Shown here: piece by piece, positions 17,325 through 25,313 of the stretch
Layout: every line of letters begins with the position of its first letter
Numbering within the stretch: the stretch's first letter is position 1
Assembly (NCBI RefSeq): GCF_022921075.1
Contig: NZ_CP095050.1
Location: 2,294,001 to 2,358,000, forward strand
Source: Hymenobacter sp. 5317J-9
GTDB lineage: Bacteria > Bacteroidota > Bacteroidia > Cytophagales > Hymenobacteraceae
Reading direction: 5' to 3'
Length of the DNA: 64,000 nt
Position numbers and translations under genes: made by a program
Notes under the pieces: model-generated
The model's input: the letters and a program-made list of their open reading frames with translations, nothing else
What the model was told of the DNA's origin: nothing
Database searches by the model: none

Positions 17325-18758
17325 ATGCGTTTACTCCCTGCCCTGCTCTCCGTCCTGCTCCTCGCTGCCGGCTGCCGTGTGGCCGCCCCCGCCGACCCCA
17401 CTGGTGCCCCGGCCGTGCCCGCCGCCTTCACCCAGCCCACGGCCGACACCACCAGCGCTGGCCGCCAGCCCTGGCGGCAGTTCTTCCAGGACCCTGCCCT
17501 CACGTCCCTCATCGACACGGCTCTACGCCAAAACCTGGATTTGCAGGTGGCGCTGCAGCGCGTGGAAACGGCCCGCGCCCAGTACCTGGCCCGGCGCGGG
17601 GCCCTGCTGCCCACTGTGGCCGCCGCCGCCTCGGCCGGCGCCGACCGCTACGGGCGTTACACCCTCAACGGCGTGGGCAACTTCGACACCAACCTCTCGC
17701 CCAACATCGACGGGCAGCAGCGCATCCCGGGCCCGCTGACGCCGGATTTTTTTGTGGGGCTGCGCAGTTCCTGGGAAATTGACATCTGGGGCAAGTTGAA
17801 GCAGCGCCGCCAGGCCGCCTACCTGCGCGTGCTGGCCTCGGAGCAGGGCCGTCACCTCGTCACGACCAACGTGGTGGCCGAGGTGGCTCGCCTCTACTAC
17901 GAGCTGCTGACGGCCGACAACCAGTTGGCCGTGCTCGACCGCAACATCACCCTGCAGCGCGAGGCCCTGAAGCTGATGCGCATTCAGAAGCAGGCCGGGC
18001 GCGCTACGGAGCTGGCCGTGCAGCAGTTTGCGGCGCAAGTGGTGCGTACCGAAAGCCTGGCTTACGAAGCCCGCCAGCGCGTAACCGAAGCCGAAACCGG
18101 CCTCAACCAGCTGCTGGGGCGTTACCAGCAGCCCATCACGCGCGGCCGGCCGCTGCCCGGCCAGGTGCTGCCCGAGCGCCTGAGTGCCGGCGTGCCCGCC
18201 TCGGCCCTGCTGCGCCGGCCCGACGTGCGCCAGGCCGAGCTGGAGCTGCAGGCCACCCGCGCCGACGTGGCCGCCGCCCGTGCCGCCTTCCTGCCTTCGC
18301 TCACCCTCACGCCCTACGTGGGCTTCAATTCCTATCGCACCAGCACGCTGTTCGACCCTTCGTCGCTGGCCTACGGGGCGCTGGCCGGCCTCACCGGCCC
18401 GCTGCTCAACCGCGCCCAGTTCAAGGCCGATTTCCGGCTGGCCACAGCCGGCAGCTACGAGGCCTACTACCGCTACCAGCAGAGCCTGCAAACCGGCTTC
18501 CGCGAGGTAGTAAACGGCCTGCAGGGGCTGGAAAACTACCGCGCTGCCGCGGCTGCCCGCCAGCAGGAAGTAGAGTTGCTCACCAAAGCCGTGACGACCT
18601 CCAACAAGCTCTTCGTGGCTGGCTATGCCACTTACCTCGAAGTGATTACGGCCCAGCGCAGCGTGCTCGAAGCCGAGCTGAGCCTGGCCGAATCGCGCCA
18701 GCGGCAGTTGCTGCAAAGCGTGAGCTTGTACCGGGCGCTGGGCGGCGGCTGGCAGTAA
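17325..18758 (+). CDS. Outer-membrane efflux lipoprotein, TolC/OprM (NodT) family
   Basis: 477 residues from ATG 17325. Signal peptide MRLLPALLSVLLLAAGC with lipobox LAAGC predicts a lipidated outer-membrane channel. Two structural repeats of the OEP family are visible: the first helical pair around LDLQVALQRVETARAQYLAR and the second around RRPDVRQAELELQATRADVA, followed by FLPSLTLTPYVGF. The RxPDxxxAE-type motif at the start of the second repeat is diagnostic. It completes the tripartite pump. The frame is open back to 17178, but that region is the palindromic repeat, so the lipoprotein start is preferred. Confidence 0.92.
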   Translation: MRLLPALLSVLLLAAGCRVAAPADPTGAPAVPAAFTQPTADTTSAGRQPWRQFFQDPALTSLIDTALRQNLDLQVALQRVETARAQYLARRGALLPTVAAAASAGADRYGRYTLNGVGNFDTNLSPNIDGQQRIPGPLTPDFFVGLRSSWEIDIWGKLKQRRQAAYLRVLASEQGRHLVTTNVVAEVARLYYELLTADNQLAVLDRNITLQREALKLMRIQKQAGRATELAVQQFAAQVVRTESLAYEARQRVTEAETGLNQLLGRYQQPITRGRPLPGQVLPERLSAGVPASALLRRPDVRQAELELQATRADVAAARAAFLPSLTLTPYVGFNSYRTSTLFDPSSLAYGALAGLTGPLLNRAQFKADFRLATAGSYEAYYRYQQSLQTGFREVVNGLQGLENYRAAAAARQQEVELLTKAVTTSNKLFVAGYATYLEVITAQRSVLEAELSLAESRQRQLLQSVSLYRALGGGWQ

Positions 18759-18762
18759 GCGG

Positions 18763-19437
18763 CTAGCCCACCAACTCGGCCACGAATTCTGGGGTCAGTT
18801 CGTCGAGGGAGTGGATGCGGCGGTGGGCTTCGTGCGCCGCATCGTCCGCGAGGTGGGCATAGTTGCCGCGCAGAATGCGCACCGTGCGAAAGCCCAGCGG
18901 CTTGATGCCCACAAAGTCCTTACGCGGGTTGTCGCCCACGTAAATCACCTGGTTGGGCATTGCCTTCTCGCGCCGGCAAATCAGCTCGAATACGTGCGGC
19001 GCGGGCTTGGCCCGGTGGCGCCCGTAGCGGTTGGTGAGGTAGGCGTGGCGCACGTGCCGGGCCACTTCCAGCGCCGCCACTTTACGGGCTTGCACTTCTT
19101 TATGTCCGTCCGTCACCAAGTAGAGTGGCCATTCGGCGAAGCGGGCCAGGCAGCGCTCGGCATCGGGGTATAGCGCCAGTTGCGGCAGGTGCTGGCGGTA
19201 CTCGCGCAGGCAGGTGGCCACCAAGGTTTTGGTCCACCGCCCGTGTTGGCGCAACACGTTGTCGAACACCTGGCCGCGGCCCTGCTCGGCTTCTTCAGCT
19301 ATCATGCTCGCAGCCAGGGTTTCGGCCGGCTGGTGCAGCAGCGGACTCAAAAACTCCGCTACGGCCCGGAAGCCGCTGTGCACGTAGCTCAGCTCGGGGT
19401 AGAGCGTGTCGTCGAGGTCGAAAACGAGGACGGGCAT
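18763..19437 (-). CDS. HAD-superfamily phosphatase-like hydrolase
   Basis: 224 residues. Motif I is VFDLDDTLYPEL with nucleophile and acid/base Asp residues, motif II is LYLVTDGHKEVQARK (Thr), motif III a Lys near NRYGRHRAKPAPHVF, and motif IV is VIYVGDNPRKDF. These make it a catalytically complete subfamily I HAD. It is the last gene of the minus-strand nonulosonate run, five bases after the SDR/ATP-grasp fusion. A phosphatase acting on a sugar phosphate or phosphorylated intermediate of that pathway is plausible; substrate not determined. Ends only four bases from the convergent efflux gene. Confidence 0.85.
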   Translation of the reverse strand: MPVLVFDLDDTLYPELSYVHSGFRAVAEFLSPLLHQPAETLAASMIAEEAEQGRGQVFDNVLRQHGRWTKTLVATCLREYRQHLPQLALYPDAERCLARFAEWPLYLVTDGHKEVQARKVAALEVARHVRHAYLTNRYGRHRAKPAPHVFELICRREKAMPNQVIYVGDNPRKDFVGIKPLGFRTVRILRGNYAHLADDAAHEAHRRIHSLDELTPEFVAELVG

Positions 19438-19442
19438 GGCGG

Positions 19443-21398
19443 CTATTCGTGAGTTGTGGCCGGCATCACCACGTCGGCCGCGGCGCGCACCTGCCGAAGC
19501 GGCTCAGCAGCCGGGCGGAACGGAAATTGGCTCAGCTCCGCGCCGGCCGCTTCCTGCAGGAACCAGTAGAACGAATCGACACCCGCCGCAATGCCCAGCG
19601 TGGAAGCGCCCCCAAAGCGGCAATTGCACTCAATGAGGTGCAGGCCGCCATCGTCCGTGAGCAGGGCCTGCAGCACCAGCGGCCCGTAAAGGCCCAGCCG
19701 CTCCACGATGGGGGTGAGGCGGGCCACCAGCGCCGGGTTGTTGAGCGTGGTGGTTACCTGCGACTCGCCGTGCACGATGAAGTCCCGGGTGCGCGGCACC
19801 AGTCCGTGCACGCGGCCGGCGCGGTCCACATACGCATCCACGCTGATTTCGCGGCCCTGAATAAAGGGCTGAAATACTGGCTCTTCTAAGGTGTGGGCGT
19901 GGGTGAGGGCCGTGGCCTCGGGCAGGTTCAGGCCCAGGCTGAGGGAGCCGGCGCCGTGGCGCTCCTTCACCACGAAGCCCGTGCTGGTGGGCACGGCCGA
20001 GAGGGCGTCCAGCCCCAAAGCCGTGGGAATCACCGGCAGGCCGTTTTCCTGGCCAAACACGGCAAACTCAATCTTGTCGAGGCAGCGGCTCACGGCTTCG
20101 GGGGCGCTCACCAGCACGGCAATGCCGGCTTCGGCCAGGGCGGCGCGGTGCCGGCTCCAGAAGGCCAGCTCGCCGTCGCGCGTAGGAATGACGTGGCCAA
20201 TGCCGCGGGCCTGGCACTCGGCAATGATGTCGGCCAGGTGCTGGTCGGCGGTGGCGGGCATCTGCCAGAAGTCGTCGGTGAAATGCTGAGCCAGACAGCC
20301 GGGGTTCATGTCGCCCCCGATGACTTTCATTTCCGGGTGCAGGCGCTGGGCGGCGGCTTTCACGGCCCGCACCAGCGGCACCTTGGCCGCCACGCTGCTG
20401 ATGAGTACGTGGCCGGGCGCCTTGGCGGCGGCCGGGCCTTGCAGGCGGGCGCGCTCGAAGGCGATGATTTCGGGGATGGCCTGCTCTAACGTGGTGGGCG
20501 GCAGCCAATCTATCTGGCTACTCCACAGCGTCATGTCGGCCTGCGAGGCCTCGAATGGAATGTCCGAGGCCACGTAGGTGGCGCGCAGGTCGGGGAAGTT
20601 CTGCTTCAGCACGTCCACCACGTCGGCCACGCGCCGCGCCCGGCCGGTGCCCAGGTTGATGATGCCGGCCACGGTTACGGCCGCCGCCAAGCGGAGCAGT
20701 CCCTCGGCGGTGTCGGCGGCGTAGAGATAATCGAAAAAGGACTCGGCGCCATAGACCGTAATTTCTTCGCCGGCCAGCAGCATGCGCACCCAGCGCGAAG
20801 TGATGTCGCGCCCATTGCGCCCGTAGCCGCGATAGATGCGCGGAATGGCCGTGCTGAATTGCGCCCCGCGGAACGTTTGCAGGAAGCGCAGCTCAATTTC
20901 GTGGGCCAGCTTGGCCATGCCGGTCAGGTTGCGCGGCAGGATGGGGTCGGTTTCGCGCAGGCTGCGGGGCTGGGCCGGCACCTCCGCGAAATTATACAGC
21001 TCGGGGTCGTAGATGAGGTAGCTGCTGGCAAACACCACGCGGCGCAAGGAAGGCAGGTCCTTCTGCACCGTCATCAGGTGGTGGCTGAGGCGCACGTTGT
21101 GCTGGAAATTCTCTTCCCAGAAGCCGTAGGTTTCGGTGGAGCGCTCAAACGTGGCCGCTAGGTGAATGAACACCTCGGGCGCAAACGTGCCGATTTCCTC
21201 GGCGGTGAGGTAGTTCAGGTCGCCCTGCCGGTACTGGAATCGGGCTGGAAAGTCGGCGGGCCGGGGCTTGAGGTCGCCCACCAGCACGTCAATGTCGGCG
21301 GGCAGGGAGGCCAGCAGGCGCACCATTTCCTGGCCAATGACGCCGGCCCCGCCGCTGATGAAAATTCGTTTAAAAGGCAATATCAAAGGCTGTGGCAT
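19443..21398 (-). CDS. Fusion protein: SDR epimerase/dehydratase-like domain + ATP-grasp ligase-like domain
   Basis: 651 residues with two domains. Residues 1-~315 are an extended SDR: GGAGVIG (16-22) for NAD(P), LAATFER, and VVFASSYLIYD (122-131). At the expected YxxxK the sequence is NLTGMAKLAHE, so the catalytic Tyr is Thr159 while Lys163 is kept. Residues ~325-651 are ATP-grasp: a pre-ATP-grasp Rossmann-like part, FVVKERHGAGSLSLGL as nucleotide-binding loop, and HLIECNCRFGG with metal-binding Glu and Asn. In many Bacteroidota glycan loci such domains are probably separate proteins (from memory). The start overlaps the GNAT gene by 29 bases and the stop is five bases from the HAD gene, so the three act together. 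Possible role: activating a carboxylate or attaching an amino-acid-like group to the sugar; inference only. Confidence 0.8.
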   Translation of the reverse strand: MPQPLILPFKRIFISGGAGVIGQEMVRLLASLPADIDVLVGDLKPRPADFPARFQYRQGDLNYLTAEEIGTFAPEVFIHLAATFERSTETYGFWEENFQHNVRLSHHLMTVQKDLPSLRRVVFASSYLIYDPELYNFAEVPAQPRSLRETDPILPRNLTGMAKLAHEIELRFLQTFRGAQFSTAIPRIYRGYGRNGRDITSRWVRMLLAGEEITVYGAESFFDYLYAADTAEGLLRLAAAVTVAGIINLGTGRARRVADVVDVLKQNFPDLRATYVASDIPFEASQADMTLWSSQIDWLPPTTLEQAIPEIIAFERARLQGPAAAKAPGHVLISSVAAKVPLVRAVKAAAQRLHPEMKVIGGDMNPGCLAQHFTDDFWQMPATADQHLADIIAECQARGIGHVIPTRDGELAFWSRHRAALAEAGIAVLVSAPEAVSRCLDKIEFAVFGQENGLPVIPTALGLDALSAVPTSTGFVVKERHGAGSLSLGLNLPEATALTHAHTLEEPVFQPFIQGREISVDAYVDRAGRVHGLVPRTRDFIVHGESQVTTTLNNPALVARLTPIVERLGLYGPLVLQALLTDDGGLHLIECNCRFGGASTLGIAAGVDSFYWFLQEAAGAELSQFPFRPAAEPLRQVRAAADVVMPATTHE

Positions 21399-21963
21399 AG
21401 TCGGCGGCCAACTGGCCGTGCATCAGTGAGTCGGCAAAAGTACCCGGCGCAAGCTGGACGTGCTGCCGCAAACGCCCTTCAAGCCGAAAGCCTGCTTCTT
21501 CGAGAATGGCCACGTGCGCCGGCCGGATGTCGTAGGTTTCGGTGAACAATCGATTGAATTTCAGGCCCTCAAATGCCACCTGCCCCAGCAGCCGCAGGTG
21601 GGCCAGAAAGTCCTGTCGGTACGTGGCGGCGTCGGCCGCCCGGCCCGGCTCCACCAGAAACGAAACCTCCGCCCGCAAATCAGGCCAGGAAATGTGCACC
21701 AGTCCACCATAAGCAATGAGCTGGCCTTCGTGCAGCAGCGAAAACAGCAACTGCCCCGGCTGCTCCTGCTCAAAAAGCGGCATTACTACCCGTTGAAAAT
21801 ACGCTTCCTGCTGCTCGGCGGTAAGCAGTGCGGCCTGGCGCAGCACCTGCAGCTGGGCATTGCGCCAGGTGCGGATGGGCTCCCGGTCCTCGTAGCGAAT
21901 GGGGATGAGCTGGTAGGCGTCGTGGCGGTACTCGGCGGCGGGAAGGGGGCGGTAGGTGGTCAT
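21370..21963 (-). CDS. GNAT N-acetyltransferase, PseH-like
   Basis: 197 residues. It begins with YQLIPIRYEDREPIRTWRNAQ, the arrangement seen in RimJ/PseH-type sugar N-acetyltransferases, followed by LIAYGGLVHI and AEVSFLVEPG beta strands. The C-terminal part, HVAILEEAGFRLEGRLRQHV, is the usual acetyl-CoA fold ending. PseH acetylates the 4-amino group of UDP-4-amino-6-deoxy-AltNAc made by PseC, and no other acetyltransferase is present in the window, so this is the best PseH candidate. The usual pyrophosphate-binding loop is not obvious by eye. Overlaps the fusion gene by 29 bases. Confidence 0.75.
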   Translation of the reverse strand: MTTYRPLPAAEYRHDAYQLIPIRYEDREPIRTWRNAQLQVLRQAALLTAEQQEAYFQRVVMPLFEQEQPGQLLFSLLHEGQLIAYGGLVHISWPDLRAEVSFLVEPGRAADAATYRQDFLAHLRLLGQVAFEGLKFNRLFTETYDIRPAHVAILEEAGFRLEGRLRQHVQLAPGTFADSLMHGQLAADYATAFDIAF

Positions 21964-21989
21964 ATCAGGAATGACGAAGTAAAAAGAAC

Positions 21990-22067
21990 GTCATGCTGAG
22001 CGCAGCATCTCTACCGTCATACTAAATTTGATTAGTTGCGCGGTAGAGATGCTGCGCTCAGCATGAC
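21990..22067. repeat. Double-palindrome inverted-repeat element (27-bp arms)
   Basis: Perfect 27-bp arms at 21990-22016 and 22041-22067 around a 24-bp spacer. Each arm is itself a small hairpin, ATGCTGagcgCAGCAT. It separates the methyltransferase gene from the GNAT gene within the minus-strand run and could attenuate or process that transcript. Confidence 0.85.
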
Positions 22068-22082
22068 CATTTCCGGTAACAC

Positions 22083-22829
22083 TTACACCACCAAATAGGA
22101 AATCAGCGGGTTGAGCGGGCTGCGGCGCAGCGCGTAGTTGGCCACGCCAAACACCTCGTCAAACGCCAGCGTCTCGCCGGGGAATTCCGGGCAGTTCAGC
22201 TCGTCGAAGGCCACGATGGCGCCTTTGGTCAGGCGCGGCCGGATGGCTTCGAGACAAGCTTTGGTGGGGGCGTAGATGTCGAAGTCGAAGTAGGCGAAGG
22301 CGATGACGGTTTCGGGGTGGTCGCGCAGGTAGCGGGGCACGGTTTCGGAAGCGTCGCCGGCCACCAGCTCAAACTTGCGCTTGTGCGGAATAGGGCTGTC
22401 GGCCTCGTGCAGTGCCAGGATTTGGGTGAGGTAGTCCTGGTACTCGGGCGTCACGCCGTAGTCGCCTTCCTTCACCAGCTTGCCGTCCTTCTCGTCTACC
22501 GACGGAAAGCCGCCGAAGGTGTCGAACCCGATGATTTTGCGGTTGTAGTTGAACGGTTCATAGATGCCGCGCAGCGCGTGCATCAGGGCCAGGTTCTGGC
22601 CCCAGCGCACGCCAAACTCCATGGCCACGCCGTGCACCGGAATGATTTGCTGGTAGAGCTCGGTGAAAAAGAGCAGGCGCGAAAACGTCTGCCGGTTCAG
22701 GTACAGGCCCAGGTTGTTGAGCAGCTCGGTGTTGGGAATGGGCGACTCGCGCAGGCTCTGGGCGAAGTTCTCGCGGCGCGTTTGCTCGGCTACGGGCGCG
22801 CCGCTGAGGACTGAAATAGGGGAGGACAT
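22083..22829 (-). CDS. Class I SAM-dependent methyltransferase, TylF/MycF-like
   Basis: 248 residues. VAMEFGVRWGQNLALMHAL is the SAM-binding glycine-rich region, followed by KIIGFDTFGGFPSVDEKDG. Later come AFAYFDFDIYAPTKACLEAI and IVAFDELNCPEFPGE, where the acidic residues fit the metal-binding positions of TylF/macrocin-type sugar O-methyltransferases. The D(T)FGG(F)P motif is common in that family. It lies in the nonulosonate run, so O-methylation of a sugar hydroxyl is a reasonable inference. Ten bases separate it from the upstream methyltransferase. Confidence 0.8.
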   Translation of the reverse strand: MSSPISVLSGAPVAEQTRRENFAQSLRESPIPNTELLNNLGLYLNRQTFSRLLFFTELYQQIIPVHGVAMEFGVRWGQNLALMHALRGIYEPFNYNRKIIGFDTFGGFPSVDEKDGKLVKEGDYGVTPEYQDYLTQILALHEADSPIPHKRKFELVAGDASETVPRYLRDHPETVIAFAYFDFDIYAPTKACLEAIRPRLTKGAIVAFDELNCPEFPGETLAFDEVFGVANYALRRSPLNPLISYLVV

Positions 22830-22838
22830 GGGGCGAAG

Positions 22839-23738
22839 TCAGGTTTGTTGGGGCTGCAAAAATGCCACGATATTTCGGCCCAGCCCCACGCCGGCCATGG
22901 CTTCGTAGTAGGCCGCCACGACTGGCAGGGGCGCCGTGCGCAGCAGCAGGTTGTCTTGTTCAAGCCGGGCGCGGTGGGCACCGGGGCCGGCGGCGCGGTT
23001 CATCACGTAGTTCGTGGCGGGGTTGAGCAGGTTGAGGTCAATGGGCTGGTCGGCAAGGGTTTTGGCCACGCGCCAGCCCGTGGCCTGGGCCACGTTGCGC
23101 AGGCCGGTCTGGTTAAAGTAGGCCAGGTGGTCGGGCAGCACCACCCAGAAAGGGCGGTCGATGTGACCCTGCTCCAACAGGTAATTCTGCAGGGCCGAAA
23201 AATCGTTGGGTACCTCCACCACCAGTGTTCCGGCAGGCGCCACCAGCGCCCGGCACTGCCGCAGCAGCGCGGCCGGGTCGGGCACGTGTTCCAGCACGTT
23301 GTCGAGCCACAGTACGTCGAATGTGCGGCCGTCGGCAATCAGCTGGGCCAGCTGCTCCACAATATCACCGGTGCGCAGGTATGCCCGCAGGTCGGGCTGA
23401 AACCGCTCCACGCTGAAGCTGCTGTAATCCAGCCCCAGTACGTCCCAGCCCTGCCGGTGGAAGTGGGCCAACGCCCACCCCTCGCCGCAGCCAATGTCCA
23501 GAAAAGACTTGGGCGCGGCTCCCGTTCCGGGCCGCAGCTGCTCCAGCACCCAGCGCCGCAGCCGCAGCTTGCCCTCGATGTGCTCCAGCTCTTCGGGCGG
23601 GTAGCTGGGCTGGTAAGTGGTGAGGCCTTCCTGGTAGTAGCGCCGGGCGTAGTAATGGCTCAACTCGGCCGGGCTCGGCTTGTCGACGACTTCGTAGAAA
23701 CCGTATTCGTTGAGACGCAGGGTGTCGGGTAGATTCAT
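22839..23738 (-). CDS. Class I SAM-dependent methyltransferase (Methyltransf_23 type)
   Basis: 299 residues. The SAM site is SFLDIGCGEGWALAHFHRQG with motif VLGLDYSSFS after it, and DVLWLDNVLEHVPDPAALLR marks motif II/III. This arrangement is common in bacterial glycan and secondary-metabolite methyltransferases and does not define the substrate. The N-terminus (NEYGFYEVVDKPSPAELSHYY) resembles the lead-in seen in glycan-locus members. It sits 14 bases after pseF. Together with the next gene it implies a doubly methylated or alternatively methylated product. The acceptor is unknown. Confidence 0.82.
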   Translation of the reverse strand: MNLPDTLRLNEYGFYEVVDKPSPAELSHYYARRYYQEGLTTYQPSYPPEELEHIEGKLRLRRWVLEQLRPGTGAAPKSFLDIGCGEGWALAHFHRQGWDVLGLDYSSFSVERFQPDLRAYLRTGDIVEQLAQLIADGRTFDVLWLDNVLEHVPDPAALLRQCRALVAPAGTLVVEVPNDFSALQNYLLEQGHIDRPFWVVLPDHLAYFNQTGLRNVAQATGWRVAKTLADQPIDLNLLNPATNYVMNRAAGPGAHRARLEQDNLLLRTAPLPVVAAYYEAMAGVGLGRNIVAFLQPQQT

Positions 23739-23752
23739 GGGAAAGCCGGCCG

Positions 23753-24502
23753 TTAGGGCTGTACCTGAGTGTTTTGGTCGTTGATGTGCGCCAGCCAGGG
23801 GTGCTTGGCCAGCAGCGCCGGCAGGCCGTCGGGCTCGGTGAGCGAAAAATTGGCGGGCAGCTGCGAGTACAGCAGGTGCAGCAAGGCGTAGTCGCTGGGG
23901 TAGTCCACGGTGAGGCGCAGGGCGGCCACGGCCGCTGGCACCGCGCAGGGCAATTCTTCCAGGTGGAAAAGCTCGGGGTGGCGGCGCAGGTAGGGCGTCA
24001 CGTGCTCGCGCTCTTCGGGGCGGGTGGCTTCGGCCGCGGCCCGGCGCAGGGCTGCGGCGGCAATGATTTCCACGTTAGTACCCAGCGGCAGGCCGGTGGT
24101 CAGGGTATAGTCGGCGCCGGTGGCGAAGTGGTGCACCACGGCCGCCCGCACAAACGTTGGGTCAATGGCTGGGTTGTCGGCCGTAATGCGCACCACGGCC
24201 TCGACTTCCCGGCCGACCAGCGCCCCCACGAACCGGCCGAGTACGTCGGCTTCATCGCCCCGAAATACCTCGGCTTGTAGTGCCTGTGCGGCGGCGGCCA
24301 GCGCTTCGTCGGCCGCCAGGGTGGAAGTGGCCACCACTACCGGTTGGCCGGGCGCCACAAGCTTAGCCCGCGCCACCACGTGGCCCAGGATGCTGGTGTG
24401 GCCATCCAGCGGCAGGGGCAGCAGCACTTTGCCCGGCAGCCGCGTGGAACGCATGCGGGCCTGAATGATGACGACGACGCGGGCGGAAGTGGTTGCAGGC
24501 AT
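23753..24502 (-). CDS. pseF: CMP-nonulosonate cytidylyltransferase, PseF/SpsF-like
   Basis: 249 residues. The nucleotidyltransferase signature VVVIIQARMRSTRLPGKVL is at the N-terminus, where R/S/R-P-GK binds the CTP phosphates. It is followed by VFRGDEADVLGRF and VVRITADNPAIDP, with acidic metal ligands. This is the SpsF/COG1861 form of the CMP-sugar synthetases that activate pseudaminic- or legionaminic-type acids with CTP before transfer. Its position four bases after the SDR gene and near pseC supports a Pse pathway role. Assigning PseF rather than LegF rests on the neighbouring PseB/PseC/PseI. Confidence 0.82.
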   Translation of the reverse strand: MPATTSARVVVIIQARMRSTRLPGKVLLPLPLDGHTSILGHVVARAKLVAPGQPVVVATSTLAADEALAAAAQALQAEVFRGDEADVLGRFVGALVGREVEAVVRITADNPAIDPTFVRAAVVHHFATGADYTLTTGLPLGTNVEIIAAAALRRAAAEATRPEEREHVTPYLRRHPELFHLEELPCAVPAAVAALRLTVDYPSDYALLHLLYSQLPANFSLTEPDGLPALLAKHPWLAHINDQNTQVQP

Positions 24503-24506
24503 GGCG

Positions 24507-25313
24507 TTAGCGAATGGTCCAGCCGCCGTCGACTACCAGGTTGTGGCCCGTGACGAAATCAGACGCCGGGGCACTGAGATACACAAAAGCCCCCGCCAAA
24601 TCCTCGGGCCGGCCGATGCGCCCCAGCGGGTTGCGCCGTTCCAGCTCGGCCACGAAACCAGGCTGCTCCTGCACCCGCGCGCTCGGAAACGCCCCCGGCG
24701 ACACGCAGTTTACCTGAATATTCTCGGGCCCCAGATACGAAGCAAAATACTTGGTGAGCTGAATAACAGCGGCTTTGGCCGCGCCATAGTGGGGCGGGTT
24801 CAGAAACTGCGGGTGCGCGTCGTAGGCGGCAAAGTCAGGCGCCACCATGCCGTACATGGAGGCCACGTTGATGATTTTGCCGCCGCCGTTTTCGCGCAGG
24901 TAGGGCAGCACCTCGCGCAGGCAGCGGTAGGCGCTGCCCGCCGAGCCGTCGAGGCCAAGGGCAAACTGCTCGTCGGTCAGGGCATCGGGCTGCTGGCCGG
25001 CGCTGTATACGGCGTTGTTGATGAGCACGTGCGGCGCGCCGCGCTGTTCGCGGATGGCCCGAAAGGCGGCTTGAACTGACGGCGTGGACGCCACGTCGCA
25101 GGCCTGAAAGTACACGCGGCCTTTGGGGATTTCGTCGGCGAATTGTTCCGCAAAGCTGGCCTCCTGGCGGGCCAGCACCACCACGCGGGCCCCGTGCGCC
25201 AGCAGGCCCAGCACCACGGCCCGGCCCAGGTGGCCGTAGCCACCCGTCACAAGGACGAGACGGTCCGTCAGGTCGAACAGCTTGGAATAGTCGGCTAGGA
25301 GCGGGGCGGCCAT
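24507..25313 (-). CDS. Classical SDR oxidoreductase, PtmA-like
   Basis: 268 residues. LVLVTGGYGHLGRAV is the NAD(P)-binding motif, ACDVAS and LINNAVYSAG follow, and the catalytic set appears complete: N (INVAS region), S (NVASMYG), Y (PPHYGAAKAAVIQL) and K in YxxxK. C-terminal VNCVSPGAFPS and FVTGHNLVVDGGW are the normal family ending. Similar SDRs (PtmA) accompany nonulosonate and flagellin-glycan clusters. Its start overlaps the aldo/keto reductase stop by 19 bases, indicating tight coupling. Probable redox step on a sugar intermediate; the exact substrate is not readable. Confidence 0.85.
   Translation of the reverse strand: MAAPLLADYSKLFDLTDRLVLVTGGYGHLGRAVVLGLLAHGARVVVLARQEASFAEQFADEIPKGRVYFQACDVASTPSVQAAFRAIREQRGAPHVLINNAVYSAGQQPDALTDEQFALGLDGSAGSAYRCLREVLPYLRENGGGKIINVASMYGMVAPDFAAYDAHPQFLNPPHYGAAKAAVIQLTKYFASYLGPENIQVNCVSPGAFPSARVQEQPGFVAELERRNPLGRIGRPEDLAGAFVYLSAPASDFVTGHNLVVDGGWTIR

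Noticed and set aside
24507..25313. FabG-type fatty-acid reductase identity for the SDR
   Set aside because: The fold is compatible, but the overlap with the AKR gene and the nonulosonate context make a sugar-pathway SDR (PtmA-like) more likely.
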